A stretch of 64,000 bases of DNA from Aquimarina spinulae (GCF_943373825.1 NZ_CALSBP010000002.1:2159501-2223500); one strand, 5' to 3'. Counted from the stretch's first letter, positions 28,928-37,985 are shown. Notes: generated by a model not told the origin, from the letters alone. Program-made: numbers and translations.

Positions 28928-29098
28928 CCGTAAACATTCATTACGAATAAAAGGGGTTATTATTCTGTTATAAAATTAATACTTAAAAAAAGCTTGATAC
29001 CATTAAGAATATACATACTACCTAAAGTTTTGGTATTTTCTATAATGTCATCTTGCTTATCACAAAAGAGGCACATCGTACCTTTTTTGGTTCCACAG

Positions 29099-29182
29099 TC
29101 CCTTGGCAACATTACTCGCCCAGGTTCATCGGGTATGATCTCAGCCTTTTACATTTTAAACTTAAAAAGCACCCCTTTTGAG
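29099..29182 (-). promoter_or_regulatory. TPP riboswitch of the TonB-dependent receptor
   Basis: On the minus strand the THI-box pieces are seen in order: AAAGGGGTGC, GGCTGAGATC, ATACCCGATGAACCTG, and GTAATGTTGCCAAGGGA. The aptamer is followed by a short hairpin GGTAC-GAT-GTGCC (29070-29082) and TCTTTT, a possible terminator, about 140 bp before the receptor start. It fills most of the 370-bp gap between the receptor and the divergent hybrid kinase; the part next to the kinase (29183-29297) shows nothing recognisable. Confidence 0.94.
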
Positions 29183-29297
29183 ATTTTGGCGCAAAAATAC
29201 TGTGTTTTATTGATTTATTGTACATTTATTTGATGTAATGTAGAATCTATACTAAAACAAAGCAATGCTTTGGGGTTTTTGAAGTTATAAAAGGGTT

Positions 29298-31730
29298 ATG
29301 AAGAATACGAAAAGATCGGTTACTTTTAAAATTATTGCAGGTTATCTACTTGCAGGTTTACTTGCTGTAACTGCATTTTGGGTTATCTACCAGCAATTAG
29401 GCAATTATACTCAAATTACCGAAATCAAAAATCAAAATAACGAAAAACTCTTTCTTGTTGGTGAAACGATAACAGGATTATACGAGGCCGAAAGCTTAAC
29501 AAGAAATATCATTCAAACTTCTGATGTTAAAAAGTTTATTACTTATAAAGCTAAAATAGATACCATCTTAAAAACGATTAATCAGGTTTCTGAAATATCT
29601 GATGATACCTTACAAACTCGAAAAATCGATAGTATCAAACATCTTATTGATAGTAAAAATAAAAACCTCGAAGAGCTTATTAAAGTTTATGAGCAGCGAA
29701 AACAAAAAGGGTTATACGAGACTGCTATTGATGAACTGGAAAAAGTAAACAAAAGCTTTGGCGGGTATACCAAATACGATATTCGATTTAAAAAATATGA
29801 TCCTCGTACAAGAAGGGCACTGATAAACATTCTAGAATTAACCAAACAAGATAATGCAAAACGACTTACCAATCAGACAGTCGATTCATTAGCTACTTCT
29901 GTAAAACAAGTACTTGCTGAGCTTGAACAAAAGGATAAGAAATATAGGCGTGAAATAACGTTAAAGGAGAACAATCTTCTCAAAAAAGATCAAATCATTA
30001 CAAAACAGTTAAGAGATTTACTTGCTTCTATTGAACGTAATGAAAGAAATGAATATTTTGCACGTCTAGAAGCTTCAAGTCAGGTTTTAAATAATACTGC
30101 ATATATTATTGTAATAATTGCAGCCATTAGTCTGCTAATAGCAATTATATTTCTGTTTTTGATTACTAAAGATGTTTCTAAAAGTCAAAAATACCGTAAT
30201 GAACTCGAAGCCGAAAAAACATATACCGAATCTCTTTTAAAAACACGGGAATCTTTAATTAACACGGTTACTCATGACCTTCGTTCTCCTTTAAATACGG
30301 TTATTGGATATTCGGATTTATTAGAAAGAACCGGGCTGGACAATAAGCAAAAGCATTATCTGGATCACTTAAAAAAATCATCAGACTATATTCTTCACCT
30401 GGTAAATGACCTTCTTGATTTATCAAAACTTGAGGCTGGTCGAATGGTAATTGAAGAGCTTCCGTTTTCTCCACAAAAATTAATAGAAAATACGATTTCT
30501 AGTGTTATTCCTATAAATGATAAGAAAAATCTTGATATTAGGATTATAACAGATCCTCAATTAAAAAAACAGTATTTAGGAGATCCTTTTAGAATAAAAC
30601 AGGTATTGACAAATTTGGTAAATAATGCTTATAAATTTACTAATGAAGGCTCTATAACAATTGACAGTAAGGTTATCGAAAATGGTTTGTCGGAAAAACA
30701 ATTGGTTATATCTGTAAAAGATACAGGAATCGGAATTACAAAGGAGCAACAGCATTATATTTTCGAAGAGTTTTCTCAAGGAGATGATAATACCGAGAAA
30801 AAGTACGGTGGTTTTGGTTTAGGGCTTGCCATTACCAAAAAAATAATTAAACTCTTAAAAGGTAAAATCGAATTAGAGAGTGAACTTAATGTAGGTAGTA
30901 AATTTACATTTTATATTCCTTTTAAACAGTCTGGAACATTAATCCTCGAAGAAGAGTCAGAAGTCATAGAAATACAGAATCTTACAAATAAGAAGGTTTT
31001 GATCGTTGATGATGATCCTAGTCAATTAGCGCTAACCAGTGAGGTAGCTACATTAGCTGGTCTGACTTATGATATTTGTAAAAACGGTATTGAAGCGATT
31101 TCATTATTACAGACCAATACATACGATCTTGTGCTTACTGATATTCAAATGCCAAAAATGGGTGGTTTTGAACTTTTACAATCTATAAAAAGTAATGCAA
31201 ATCAATCCGCTATACCAGTTGTTGCATTATCGGGTAGAACAGATACTTCTTTTACAGAGTATCAAGAGGCCGGATTTGCTGCCAGCTTGCGAAAACCATA
31301 TGCCCCAAAAGAATTAATTGATCTTATTGCCAAGATACTTAGTGTTGATTTAACCAATTATAATGGGACAACTCATAATGGTCTTAACCTATCTAACGAA
31401 CAATATTCTCTTAGTGATCTAATGCTTTTTGCACAAGGTGATTCTGATTCTTTATATGCAATTCTAGATACATTTTATGAAAGTACTATTGACAATGTTA
31501 AAGAACTAAAAACAACAATCAGAAAAAAAGACATCTATCATATTAAAAAGATTGCTCACAAAATGCTTCCTATGTTTAAACAGATCAAGGCAAAAGAAGT
31601 AGTACCTATTCTAGAAAAGCTAGAACATCCGGATCAATATCTTCTTAATAAAAAAGCGATATTACATCTAACAAATGAAGGTATCGAAAAAATTGAAGAT
31701 TTAATTGATAAATTAAAAGTAGAAAATTAA
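29298..31730 (+). CDS. Hybrid sensor histidine kinase with receiver and HPt domains
   Basis: The 810-residue protein has membrane segments at about 11-31 and 267-290 enclosing a helical extracytoplasmic sensor rich in coiled-coil. Then come HisKA with the H box NTVTHDLRSPLN (His326), HATPase with VNNAYKFTNEG, VKDTGIGI and GGFGLGLAITKKI, and a receiver domain with KVLIVDDDP and LTDIQMPKMGG (phospho-Asp615). A C-terminal HPt-like domain carries KIAHKMLPMF. This is a complete phosphorelay in one polypeptide. The gene overlaps the convergent NtrC-type regulator gene by 4 bp, so the two are candidates for one signalling pathway. Confidence 0.93.
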   Translation: MKNTKRSVTFKIIAGYLLAGLLAVTAFWVIYQQLGNYTQITEIKNQNNEKLFLVGETITGLYEAESLTRNIIQTSDVKKFITYKAKIDTILKTINQVSEISDDTLQTRKIDSIKHLIDSKNKNLEELIKVYEQRKQKGLYETAIDELEKVNKSFGGYTKYDIRFKKYDPRTRRALINILELTKQDNAKRLTNQTVDSLATSVKQVLAELEQKDKKYRREITLKENNLLKKDQIITKQLRDLLASIERNERNEYFARLEASSQVLNNTAYIIVIIAAISLLIAIIFLFLITKDVSKSQKYRNELEAEKTYTESLLKTRESLINTVTHDLRSPLNTVIGYSDLLERTGLDNKQKHYLDHLKKSSDYILHLVNDLLDLSKLEAGRMVIEELPFSPQKLIENTISSVIPINDKKNLDIRIITDPQLKKQYLGDPFRIKQVLTNLVNNAYKFTNEGSITIDSKVIENGLSEKQLVISVKDTGIGITKEQQHYIFEEFSQGDDNTEKKYGGFGLGLAITKKIIKLLKGKIELESELNVGSKFTFYIPFKQSGTLILEEESEVIEIQNLTNKKVLIVDDDPSQLALTSEVATLAGLTYDICKNGIEAISLLQTNTYDLVLTDIQMPKMGGFELLQSIKSNANQSAIPVVALSGRTDTSFTEYQEAGFAASLRKPYAPKELIDLIAKILSVDLTNYNGTTHNGLNLSNEQYSLSDLMLFAQGDSDSLYAILDTFYESTIDNVKELKTTIRKKDIYHIKKIAHKMLPMFKQIKAKEVVPILEKLEHPDQYLLNKKAILHLTNEGIEKIEDLIDKLKVEN

Positions 31731-33088
31731 AGACTAATATCGTACTGTTTTAATTTATTGTACAGTGTTTTTCTATCTATCAAAAGCATTCTGGCAGCTT
31801 TAGCTTTATTTCCATTTGCTTTTTCTAACGCATCAAGAATCAATTCTTGTTCATTTTGGTTTTTAAACAAGCCATAATTTTGTTTTGCATTATGAGGAGC
31901 ATATGCAATATCATTTGGTAATACATCTAATGTAATCATATCACTTTGAGAAAGAAGAACAGATCGTTTTACCATATTTCTTAATTCTCTTAAGTTACCA
32001 GGCCAATTGTATTTTTTAAATGCTTCCAATACTTCATCTGTGAATCCAACTACATGTTTTTCTAATTCGATATTTGATTCTTCAAGAAAGTGATTTGCAA
32101 AAAGCATCAAATCTTCAATTCTATCTCGCAATGGTGGCACCTTAATAGAAAATTCATTTAATCTATGATATAAATCTTCTCGAAAATCTCCTTCTTTTAC
32201 GGCATGACTAAGATCTTCATTAGTAGCGACTATTACTCTAATATCTACTTCTATTTCTTTATTACTACCTACTGGCTTGATTTTTCGTTCCTGAAGTGCT
32301 CTTAACAATTGAACTTGTAGTTCATAACTTAGATTACCTATTTCATCTAAAAATAATGTTCCTTTATTGGCAGCCTCAAAATGACCCACTTTATCATTTA
32401 CCGCACCGGTAAAGGATCCTTTTATATGCCCAAAAAACTCACTAGAAGCTATTTCTTTAGGAATAGCTCCGCAATCTACCGCTACAAATGGTTTATCTGC
32501 TCGCTTACTTGCTTTATGAATACTGCTTGCAACATATTCTTTACCTGTACCACTATCTCCTATTACTAAAACAGACATACGTGTAGGAGCTACCAGAGCG
32601 ACATATTCATTTAGTTTTTTGGAAGCATCACTAACTCCACGAACAAAAGAATCATTAGCCCTTTTTGGTATTTTAGGCTGTGTTACATTAGTTTCCTTTT
32701 CTTTAACTGTTTTGTCTGATATAGGTTTTTGTTTATATAGTGCTTTTTCTATAGTATGTAGTATAGTATCTGGATTAAACGGTTTTGAAACATAATCAAA
32801 AGCTCCTTGTTTAATAGCACTAACAGCCATATTGATTTCGGCATAACCTGTCATAATAATTACTTGAGTATCCGAGCTATGTTTTAAAATTTCGGCTAAT
32901 AAGGTAATACCATCACTATCGGGTAATCTCACATCAGAAAGTACAACATCAAAAGTTTCTTTCTTTATTTTTTGAATAGCTTCATTACCAGAAAATGCTG
33001 TAAAGACCTCATATTCCTTTTTTTGTAAAAAGGTCTTAAGCATTGTACAAAAAGCCACATCATCTTCAACGATAAGTATCTTAGACAT
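31727..33088 (-). CDS. Sigma-54-dependent response regulator, NtrC family
   Basis: The 453-residue protein has an N-terminal receiver (ILIVEDDVAF, phospho-Asp in VVLSDVRLPDSDG), a central AAA+ domain with Walker A GDSGTGKEYVASSIH, and a sigma-54 contact loop GSFTGA in place of the usual GAFTGA. It also has Walker B GTLFLDEIGNL, the R-finger region WPGNLRELRN, and a C-terminal Fis-type helix-turn-helix (NGNKAKAARMLLIDRKTLYNKL). It would activate RpoN promoters when phosphorylated, plausibly by the hybrid kinase it converges with. The targets are unknown; one candidate lies upstream of the gene at 33259. Confidence 0.95.
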   Translation of the reverse strand: MSKILIVEDDVAFCTMLKTFLQKKEYEVFTAFSGNEAIQKIKKETFDVVLSDVRLPDSDGITLLAEILKHSSDTQVIIMTGYAEINMAVSAIKQGAFDYVSKPFNPDTILHTIEKALYKQKPISDKTVKEKETNVTQPKIPKRANDSFVRGVSDASKKLNEYVALVAPTRMSVLVIGDSGTGKEYVASSIHKASKRADKPFVAVDCGAIPKEIASSEFFGHIKGSFTGAVNDKVGHFEAANKGTLFLDEIGNLSYELQVQLLRALQERKIKPVGSNKEIEVDIRVIVATNEDLSHAVKEGDFREDLYHRLNEFSIKVPPLRDRIEDLMLFANHFLEESNIELEKHVVGFTDEVLEAFKKYNWPGNLRELRNMVKRSVLLSQSDMITLDVLPNDIAYAPHNAKQNYGLFKNQNEQELILDALEKANGNKAKAARMLLIDRKTLYNKLKQYDISL

Positions 33089-33163
33089 ATTTAAAAATTT
33101 ATTCTCTAAAAAAGCTATTGTATAAAATTACGATTTAAAATACTTAGTTCGAATAAAAACATA

Positions 33164-33197
33164 AAAAAAGAGACCCTTGGGATTGAGTCTCTTTTTT
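33164..33197 (-). terminator. Terminator of the small secreted-protein gene
   Basis: An 11-bp stem, AAAAAAGAGAC (33164-33174) and GTCTCTTTTTT (33187-33197), has A/T runs on both flanks. It follows the gene at 33259 on the minus strand and separates it from the sigma-54 regulator. Confidence 0.85.
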
Positions 33198-33258
33198 AGC
33201 ACTAAACAACTTTATATCGTCCTTGGTTGCAAAACGATATCCTTTTCTACCCCTAGAT

Positions 33259-33594
33259 TTAAGATTTATTGTCGTTTGGCTTTATCCATTCGCCATTAGC
33301 GCTTGCAAATACAACTTTTGTATTATCGTCTTTACTTTGCAGGATAATTTTATACGTATTATCCTTAGACATATATGCTTTTACAATCCTTAACTCTGCA
33401 AAATCTTTGGCAGCTGCTTCTTGAATTGATAATGGCAATTCTACAATATTAATTTCAGTATATTCCTGCTGCTCATACTCATAATCTCTAAATTCGAGAT
33501 CATCACTAAGAACGGCTAATTCGTCCTGAGCAACAACACCCTGTGCCGAAAAGATACTTACTACAATCGCTACTATCATTGGTAACTTTTTCAT
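33259..33594 (-). CDS. Small secreted protein of unknown function
   Basis: The 111-residue protein has a signal peptide (about 1-22, ending VVAQ), an acidic and Tyr-rich stretch, and a C-terminal region with ELPLSIQEAAAKDFAELRIVKAYMSKDNTYKIIL and a short beta end. The C-terminal part recalls PepSY-like periplasmic domains (a helix followed by strands) but the match is loose. It lies just upstream of the sigma-54 regulator gene on the same strand, separated by a terminator. A weak sigma-54-like element lies upstream. Confidence 0.72.
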   Translation of the reverse strand: MKKLPMIVAIVVSIFSAQGVVAQDELAVLSDDLEFRDYEYEQQEYTEINIVELPLSIQEAAAKDFAELRIVKAYMSKDNTYKIILQSKDDNTKVVFASANGEWIKPNDNKS

Positions 33595-33629
33595 TTTGGG
33601 TTACTGAATTATTTCTACAGTTAATAAAT

Positions 33630-33646
33630 AGTAATAATTGTTCCAA
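33630..33646 (-). promoter_or_regulatory. Weak sigma-54-like promoter candidate
   Basis: On the minus strand TTGGAACAATTATTACT resembles the -24/-12 consensus TTGGCAC-N5-TTGCA with three mismatches, including A for the key G at -12. It lies 36 bp before the start of the gene at 33594, next to a sigma-54 activator gene. AT-rich sequence makes chance matches likely. Confidence 0.25.
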
Positions 33647-33789
33647 AGATGTAATCATAAGTAAAAACAATTTAAATGCCTGATTATCAATATATTATTG
33701 TTTTTACATGTATAAATGTATTAGTGTAGAAAATGTAGAATCCACACAAAAGTGTAGAAATATTACACGCTTTTAAAAAAGAGATTAGC

Positions 33790-34191
33790 TCATAAAGAAG
33801 GTTTTTTGCGATTAGCTTTCTTTAATGAATGCTTTTGTTTACTATCCAGACGTTTTTTGATAGCTGTCCTAGAAGGTTTAGTTTGTTTTCTTTTTTTAGG
33901 AATATAGAGATTGGCTTTAAGAATCTCTAAAAGCCTTTTAATCACTAGTTCTTTATTTCTATGTTGACTTCTACTATCACCACATTGTAATAATAAAACA
34001 CCAGATTTGGTTAATCGTGAAGACAACTTTTGGCTCAACCGTAATTTTTCGTCATCGGTAAACCCTGCCGATGTCTTGATATCTAAAGCTAGTTCTATTT
34101 TTGAAGATACTTTATTTACATGTTGACCTCCTGCTCCAGAGCTTCGAATAGCTTTAAATTTTAGCTCATTTATGACTATAGAAGTATTCAC
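33790..34191 (-). CDS. arfB: Alternative ribosome-rescue factor (ArfB-type peptidyl-tRNA hydrolase)
   Basis: The 133-residue protein has the class I release-factor GGQ motif (RSSGAGGQHVNKVSSKIEL near residue 20), which hydrolyses peptidyl-tRNA on stalled ribosomes, but lacks the stop-codon recognition domain. Its C-terminal tail is very basic (IPKKRKQTKPSRTAIKKRL and KKANRKKP), as needed to enter the empty mRNA channel. Length fits ArfB (YaeJ). Its start overlaps the end of the DUF4301 gene by 4 bp, indicating translational coupling. Confidence 0.93.
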   Translation of the reverse strand: MNTSIVINELKFKAIRSSGAGGQHVNKVSSKIELALDIKTSAGFTDDEKLRLSQKLSSRLTKSGVLLLQCGDSRSQHRNKELVIKRLLEILKANLYIPKKRKQTKPSRTAIKKRLDSKQKHSLKKANRKKPSL

Positions 34192-35753
34192 GAAAAAAGA
34201 GTTACCTGGTGTGCAGACTTAAGCAAATCATTTACTGTTTTCACGGGGTTAAATGTAGTTAATGGCACTTCTACAAATACACTAATCCAATTTGCCATTG
34301 CACCATTCCATAACCCAGGAAGCTCCAGTGCTTTAAGAATCTTACCATTCAAAGTTTTTTGGGTAATAAATCCTGCATCAGGATCTACAAAATCAAGTAG
34401 GTTAAATTTCTTACCGTTATAATCCCGTACACCACACACCAAATCAACCGGGTTAAAATGAGTAGCACTACCAAGAATTTCTTCTTGTCTTCGATCTTTT
34501 TTATCAATTTGTGGTGCTTCGATAATCTGTAATACTAATCTTCCATTTTCTCGCTTTATCCAAAATGGGCCTCCTCCTGGTTCTCCTTCATTAATTACCA
34601 TACCACAAACCCGAATAGGTCGATTTAAGGATTCTCGTAAGAATTGAAGTTTATATTTATCAGAAAATTTATCAAAATCTAGCGGCAATCTTACATTAAG
34701 CTGGCGTACCAAAAACTTCTTGATGTCTTTTAGCTCTGCTTCTGAAGGCTTCTTTTCATCGATTGCATTTAATATTCTAAATACTTCGTCCTGAATTTCG
34801 ATAAGCTTACCTGCTAATACTTTTTTATATCCAGAAACCTCATCTTGATATTTACGTACCACTACATTATCTATATTTTTAATGTAAATAATATCTGCAT
34901 CCAAATCATTTAAGTTTTCGATCAACGCTCCATGTCCTCCTGGTCTAAACAACAAACATCCATCTTCTTTTCTAAACGGCTCATTATCTTCTGTTACTGC
35001 GATAGTATCTGTTTCTGACTTTTGAAATGAATAGGTAATACTAAAATTAGTATTGGTCTTCTCTTCAACTTTTTTCTTAATTCTTTCAAACTCACCTTTA
35101 AAAGCTTCGAGATGGTCTTTAGAAATCGTAAAATGCAGTTTAGAATCGCTTTTATCGTTAGTATTATAACCGGCTGCCTCATATAAATGTTCTTCAAAAG
35201 AGGTTGCTATGCTATCATCATATTTATGAAAAGGAAATAATCCCTTAGGAAAGGTTCCGTAATTTAATCCTTTCTCTTTTAGCATCATTTCGACAAAAAT
35301 ATACAATTGTTTCCCTTCGGATAAGGATCTAAATTTAGGATAGGCACTTTTTACTTTTTCCATAACTATATCATAGAATGGAAATTTTTCTAAGCCTATT
35401 AAAAAAAGACGTATTGCATTTGCTTTTTCATGATTTGTATAGGAGTTAAGGCTTTCTTTCTTAAAATCATAATTATCAAGAAACCGAAATAAATCTTTAA
35501 ACATTCGTGTAGCTGCACCCGATGCAGGGACAAACTTTATCGTTTCGAGATGCTGCACTCTAGAATCGTATAACTTGGTAAGTTCTGATTGGTAGTGTTC
35601 AGAAAATTTAAGGATTCCATTATCCAGTGTCGCTGCACTTCTTAATGCTACAAAAGGGATTTCGTTTTTAAAAGTTTCTATTTGTGTAAGTACCTTATCA
35701 ATCGTTAATCCTTTTGATTTGATTAACTTAATATCTTTATCTGTTATATTCAC
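34188..35753 (-). CDS. DUF4301 protein
   Basis: The 521-residue cytoplasmic protein fits the DUF4301 family of Bacteroidota: an N-terminal helical part, then FVPASGAATRMFKDLFRFL near residue 77, a LLFRPGGHGALIENLNDLDADIIYIKNID segment near residue 265 and GEPGGGPFWIKREN near residue 385. The GGHG/ASGAATRMF pattern is reminiscent of nucleotidyltransferase-like or sugar-phosphate-binding folds, but no reaction is established. Its start overlaps the NadR-like kinase gene by 17 bp and its end overlaps arfB, so it belongs to a tightly coupled operon. Confidence 0.88.
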   Translation of the reverse strand: MNITDKDIKLIKSKGLTIDKVLTQIETFKNEIPFVALRSAATLDNGILKFSEHYQSELTKLYDSRVQHLETIKFVPASGAATRMFKDLFRFLDNYDFKKESLNSYTNHEKANAIRLFLIGLEKFPFYDIVMEKVKSAYPKFRSLSEGKQLYIFVEMMLKEKGLNYGTFPKGLFPFHKYDDSIATSFEEHLYEAAGYNTNDKSDSKLHFTISKDHLEAFKGEFERIKKKVEEKTNTNFSITYSFQKSETDTIAVTEDNEPFRKEDGCLLFRPGGHGALIENLNDLDADIIYIKNIDNVVVRKYQDEVSGYKKVLAGKLIEIQDEVFRILNAIDEKKPSEAELKDIKKFLVRQLNVRLPLDFDKFSDKYKLQFLRESLNRPIRVCGMVINEGEPGGGPFWIKRENGRLVLQIIEAPQIDKKDRRQEEILGSATHFNPVDLVCGVRDYNGKKFNLLDFVDPDAGFITQKTLNGKILKALELPGLWNGAMANWISVFVEVPLTTFNPVKTVNDLLKSAHQVTLFS

Positions 35754-36318
35754 TTTTATCTTCTATTAATTGGCTAATGTGTGTCAATGCTTTTTCAAAA
35801 CGAGATATTTTATCTCCTTTTAAGACGATGTATGGAAGATTATGTTTATCAAGACATTCTTTAAATCTTAAAAACATTTCTTCTCGTTCGTGGGGTTTGT
35901 CCCTTAGATCATCGGCAATCCAAGGAATGTCAATATAAGTTAAAAGATACAAATCATAAACATTTTCTAATGAAATTTTATTTAAGGTTTCGGGAACAGC
36001 TCCATCGTAGTATGCTTCTGAATATACTTTGAGTTCTAAAAGATTTGTATCACAAAACAGTAGGGTGTTAACTTTTTGAGCGATTTCATTTTCTAATTTC
36101 ATTTGCCCTTCTGCAATCTGAATCATATCATCATATACACATACTTCTTTAGATTCGTTCCATTTTTTTTGCAAATATTCTCGCATGTATTCGGGAACAC
36201 ACTCCGTATTATAATATGCTGCCAATTGTCTGGATAATGTAGTTTTGCCCGTACATTCTGGACCAAACAATACTATTTTTATACAATTGCCGGGTCGTTG
36301 TCTAAGCTTTTCTTCCAT
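35737..36318 (-). CDS. NadR-like P-loop kinase (AAA family ATPase)
   Basis: The 193-residue protein has a Walker A loop in KIVLFGPECTGKTTLSRQLA, then VPEYMREYL, a TLLFCDTNLLELKVYSEAYY region, and a C-terminal DDLRDKPHEREEMFLRFKE. The arrangement matches the ribosylnicotinamide kinase domain of NadR, without the nucleotidyltransferase part. It overlaps the PnuC-family transporter gene by 40 bp and the DUF4301 gene by 17 bp. Family knowledge suggests that it traps a vitamin by phosphorylation after import. The substrate may be nicotinamide riboside or, given the thiamine-binding gene next door, thiamine. Confidence 0.85.
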   Translation of the reverse strand: MEEKLRQRPGNCIKIVLFGPECTGKTTLSRQLAAYYNTECVPEYMREYLQKKWNESKEVCVYDDMIQIAEGQMKLENEIAQKVNTLLFCDTNLLELKVYSEAYYDGAVPETLNKISLENVYDLYLLTYIDIPWIADDLRDKPHEREEMFLRFKECLDKHNLPYIVLKGDKISRFEKALTHISQLIEDKSEYNR

Positions 36319-36911
36319 GTGATATATCCAAAAATTGCAATAATCGTAAACACTACATATTGCAAACTGGTAAATGTAAATCCTTTATAAAAATATAACG
36401 GTACCGAAATAACATCTCCGATAATCCAAAATATCCAATTTTCAATTTTTCTTTTTGCCATTAACCACATTCCAACAAAGAATATCGCTGTAGTTAAGGT
36501 ATCTATATATGCTGCCCAATCATTTAACTTATCAAAAACAACATAAACTCCATACACAAAAAGCAAGGTCATGACAAAAATTATTGCAGATATATTCTTT
36601 TCTTCAGTAGTTGTTCTTGCAATGGGAGTAACATGTGTCTCATCTATTTTTCGGGTCCAGATATACCACCCATAAATACTCATTATGAAATAATACGCAT
36701 TGATCATCATATCTCCTAATAATGACCATTGTAATAATAAATACACATAAATCGCAGTACTTATAATACCCGTTGGATACACCCAAATCTTATTAAACCA
36801 AGCAAAAATTACACTTAGCAGACCAAAAATTGCAGCTATAATCTCGAGAGTTATATGTAAATCGGAGTATTCTGAATACTGTCCAAATAAAAATTCAAAA
36901 ATGGGGTTCAT
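36279..36911 (-). CDS. PnuC-family vitamin transporter
   Basis: The protein (210 residues from the ATG at 36911) has about seven hydrophobic segments and the PnuC-type motif SIYGWYIWTRK near residue 83. PnuC proteins import nicotinamide riboside by facilitated diffusion, and the PnuT subgroup imports thiamine, with a kinase trapping the substrate inside. The gene is placed between a thiamine-binding YkoF-like gene and a NadR-like kinase gene, all overlapping, so the substrate is nicotinamide riboside or thiamine. I cannot decide from the sequence alone, so no symbol is given. Confidence 0.88.
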   Translation of the reverse strand: MNPIFEFLFGQYSEYSDLHITLEIIAAIFGLLSVIFAWFNKIWVYPTGIISTAIYVYLLLQWSLLGDMMINAYYFIMSIYGWYIWTRKIDETHVTPIARTTTEEKNISAIIFVMTLLFVYGVYVVFDKLNDWAAYIDTLTTAIFFVGMWLMAKRKIENWIFWIIGDVISVPLYFYKGFTFTSLQYVVFTIIAIFGYITWKKSLDNDPAIV

Positions 36912-37155
36912 AATCACTTCTATTACTTTTTACCATTTTCATATACACCAAAACGTGATCCATATCTCCAAACGCGTTTTTAATTTCTAAAGTCAAAAAA
37001 GACATTACTTCATCATACTCTCCATAGACTTGAGTACTTAAAGGATTTTCTATAACTGTAAATTCAGATGCCCTTAACCGTTTTATAAAACGAATAATAT
37101 GTTCTTCAAAATCAGCTTGAAGTGGGGTAAGGGTTAATTCTATTGATATTTGCAT
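36895..37155 (-). CDS. YkoF/MTH1187-like thiamine-binding protein
   Basis: The 86-residue protein looks like the thiamine-binding MTH1187/YkoF (DUF77) family, with the pattern ISIELTLTPLQADFEEHIIRF, LSTQVYGEYDEVMSF and DHVLVYMKMVKSNR. YkoF of Bacillus binds thiamine and HMP derivatives. Here it is the first gene of an overlapping set with a PnuC-family transporter, a NadR-like kinase, DUF4301 and arfB. No TPP riboswitch lies upstream. The thiamine link of the set rests mainly on this gene. Confidence 0.75.
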   Translation of the reverse strand: MQISIELTLTPLQADFEEHIIRFIKRLRASEFTVIENPLSTQVYGEYDEVMSFLTLEIKNAFGDMDHVLVYMKMVKSNRSDYEPHF

Positions 37156-37212
37156 GTTATCTTTTTTATGATATTTTCCAAAAAAATATTCATGTATTCG
37201 TAGCTACAAAAT

Positions 37213-37854
37213 TTATATTTCAGAAGCTGGTAAAGCATATACACAGGTAAATCCTTCAAATTCTATAAATGCCATATCATAATGCGTTATTTCATCTTTA
37301 TAATTAACAGCGCCATAAACAAATGGATATTCTAATGTAAAAGGAGAAATATAAACATGTTGCTCAAAACTTAAGCCTGCCGTTGCATATAACTTATACA
37401 AAGATTCTTTGGCTCCCCAAATTATAGTTAATGCACGAGTCTTATCCAGATTTTGTTTTTCCAGAGCATCATTCTCAAAATCATTCACAAATTTATGAGC
37501 AATTCTATGAATCTTTTCTCTTTGTTTCTCGATATCAATCCCAACAAGTTTATCACTAATTATGATTCCTGCATACTCATAAGAATGGGTGATTGAAATT
37601 TGTTTTCCATCTTTAAGATGTGGTTTTCCAAATTCATCATAATACAGATCATGATCGGTATACCCATATGCAGCCAGCAGATGCCTAACGCTCATAAAGC
37701 CTCTGCGATGCATATCAGATTTCATATTATCTACTCTATTCTGGCAATGTTGTGTTAATTCTATTCCCTGACAGAGAGAATCATAAGATTCTTCAATCTT
37801 CCAAATCAACACATTAGTACTTTCATCTACTGTTATAGTTTTGTAAAGAGGCAT
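37213..37854 (-). CDS. 4'-phosphopantetheinyl transferase superfamily protein
   Basis: The 213-residue protein has the Sfp-type motifs ISITHSYEYAGIIIS and LVGIDIEKQREKIHRIAHKF near residue 105 (metal-binding Asp/Glu), then the WGAKESLYKLYA motif near residue 147. It transfers the phosphopantetheine arm of CoA to carrier proteins of fatty acid or secondary metabolism. It faces away from ahcY, a neighbourhood seen in other Flavobacteriaceae. It is transcribed alone. Confidence 0.92.
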   Translation of the reverse strand: MPLYKTITVDESTNVLIWKIEESYDSLCQGIELTQHCQNRVDNMKSDMHRRGFMSVRHLLAAYGYTDHDLYYDEFGKPHLKDGKQISITHSYEYAGIIISDKLVGIDIEKQREKIHRIAHKFVNDFENDALEKQNLDKTRALTIIWGAKESLYKLYATAGLSFEQHVYISPFTLEYPFVYGAVNYKDEITHYDMAFIEFEGFTCVYALPASEI

Positions 37855-37876
37855 TTAAATTCTTAAAGTTATTATG

Positions 37877-37916
37877 TACCTTTGCAAACCGAAAAAGGAA
37901 TATTATTCCATTTTTC
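37877..37916 (+). promoter_or_regulatory. ahcY promoter element and 5'-end hairpin
   Basis: TACCTTTG (37877-37884) fits the -7 consensus. Seven bases later, where transcription should begin, a hairpin starts: GAAAAAGGAAT (37891-37901) paired with ATTCCATTTTTC (37905-37916), with one bulged A. The mRNA leader to the ATG at 37986 is about 95 nt long. Confidence 0.45.
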
Positions 37917-37985
37917 GGGAAACGAATTTAGAACAATTTAGTGCGAAATACCAGAAAGCACTTCATAAACATAAAATTAACTACT

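Noticed and set aside
28994..29233. Open frame of 79 codons on the plus strand
   Set aside because: It runs over the TPP riboswitch of the receptor; the sequence is explained by the RNA element.
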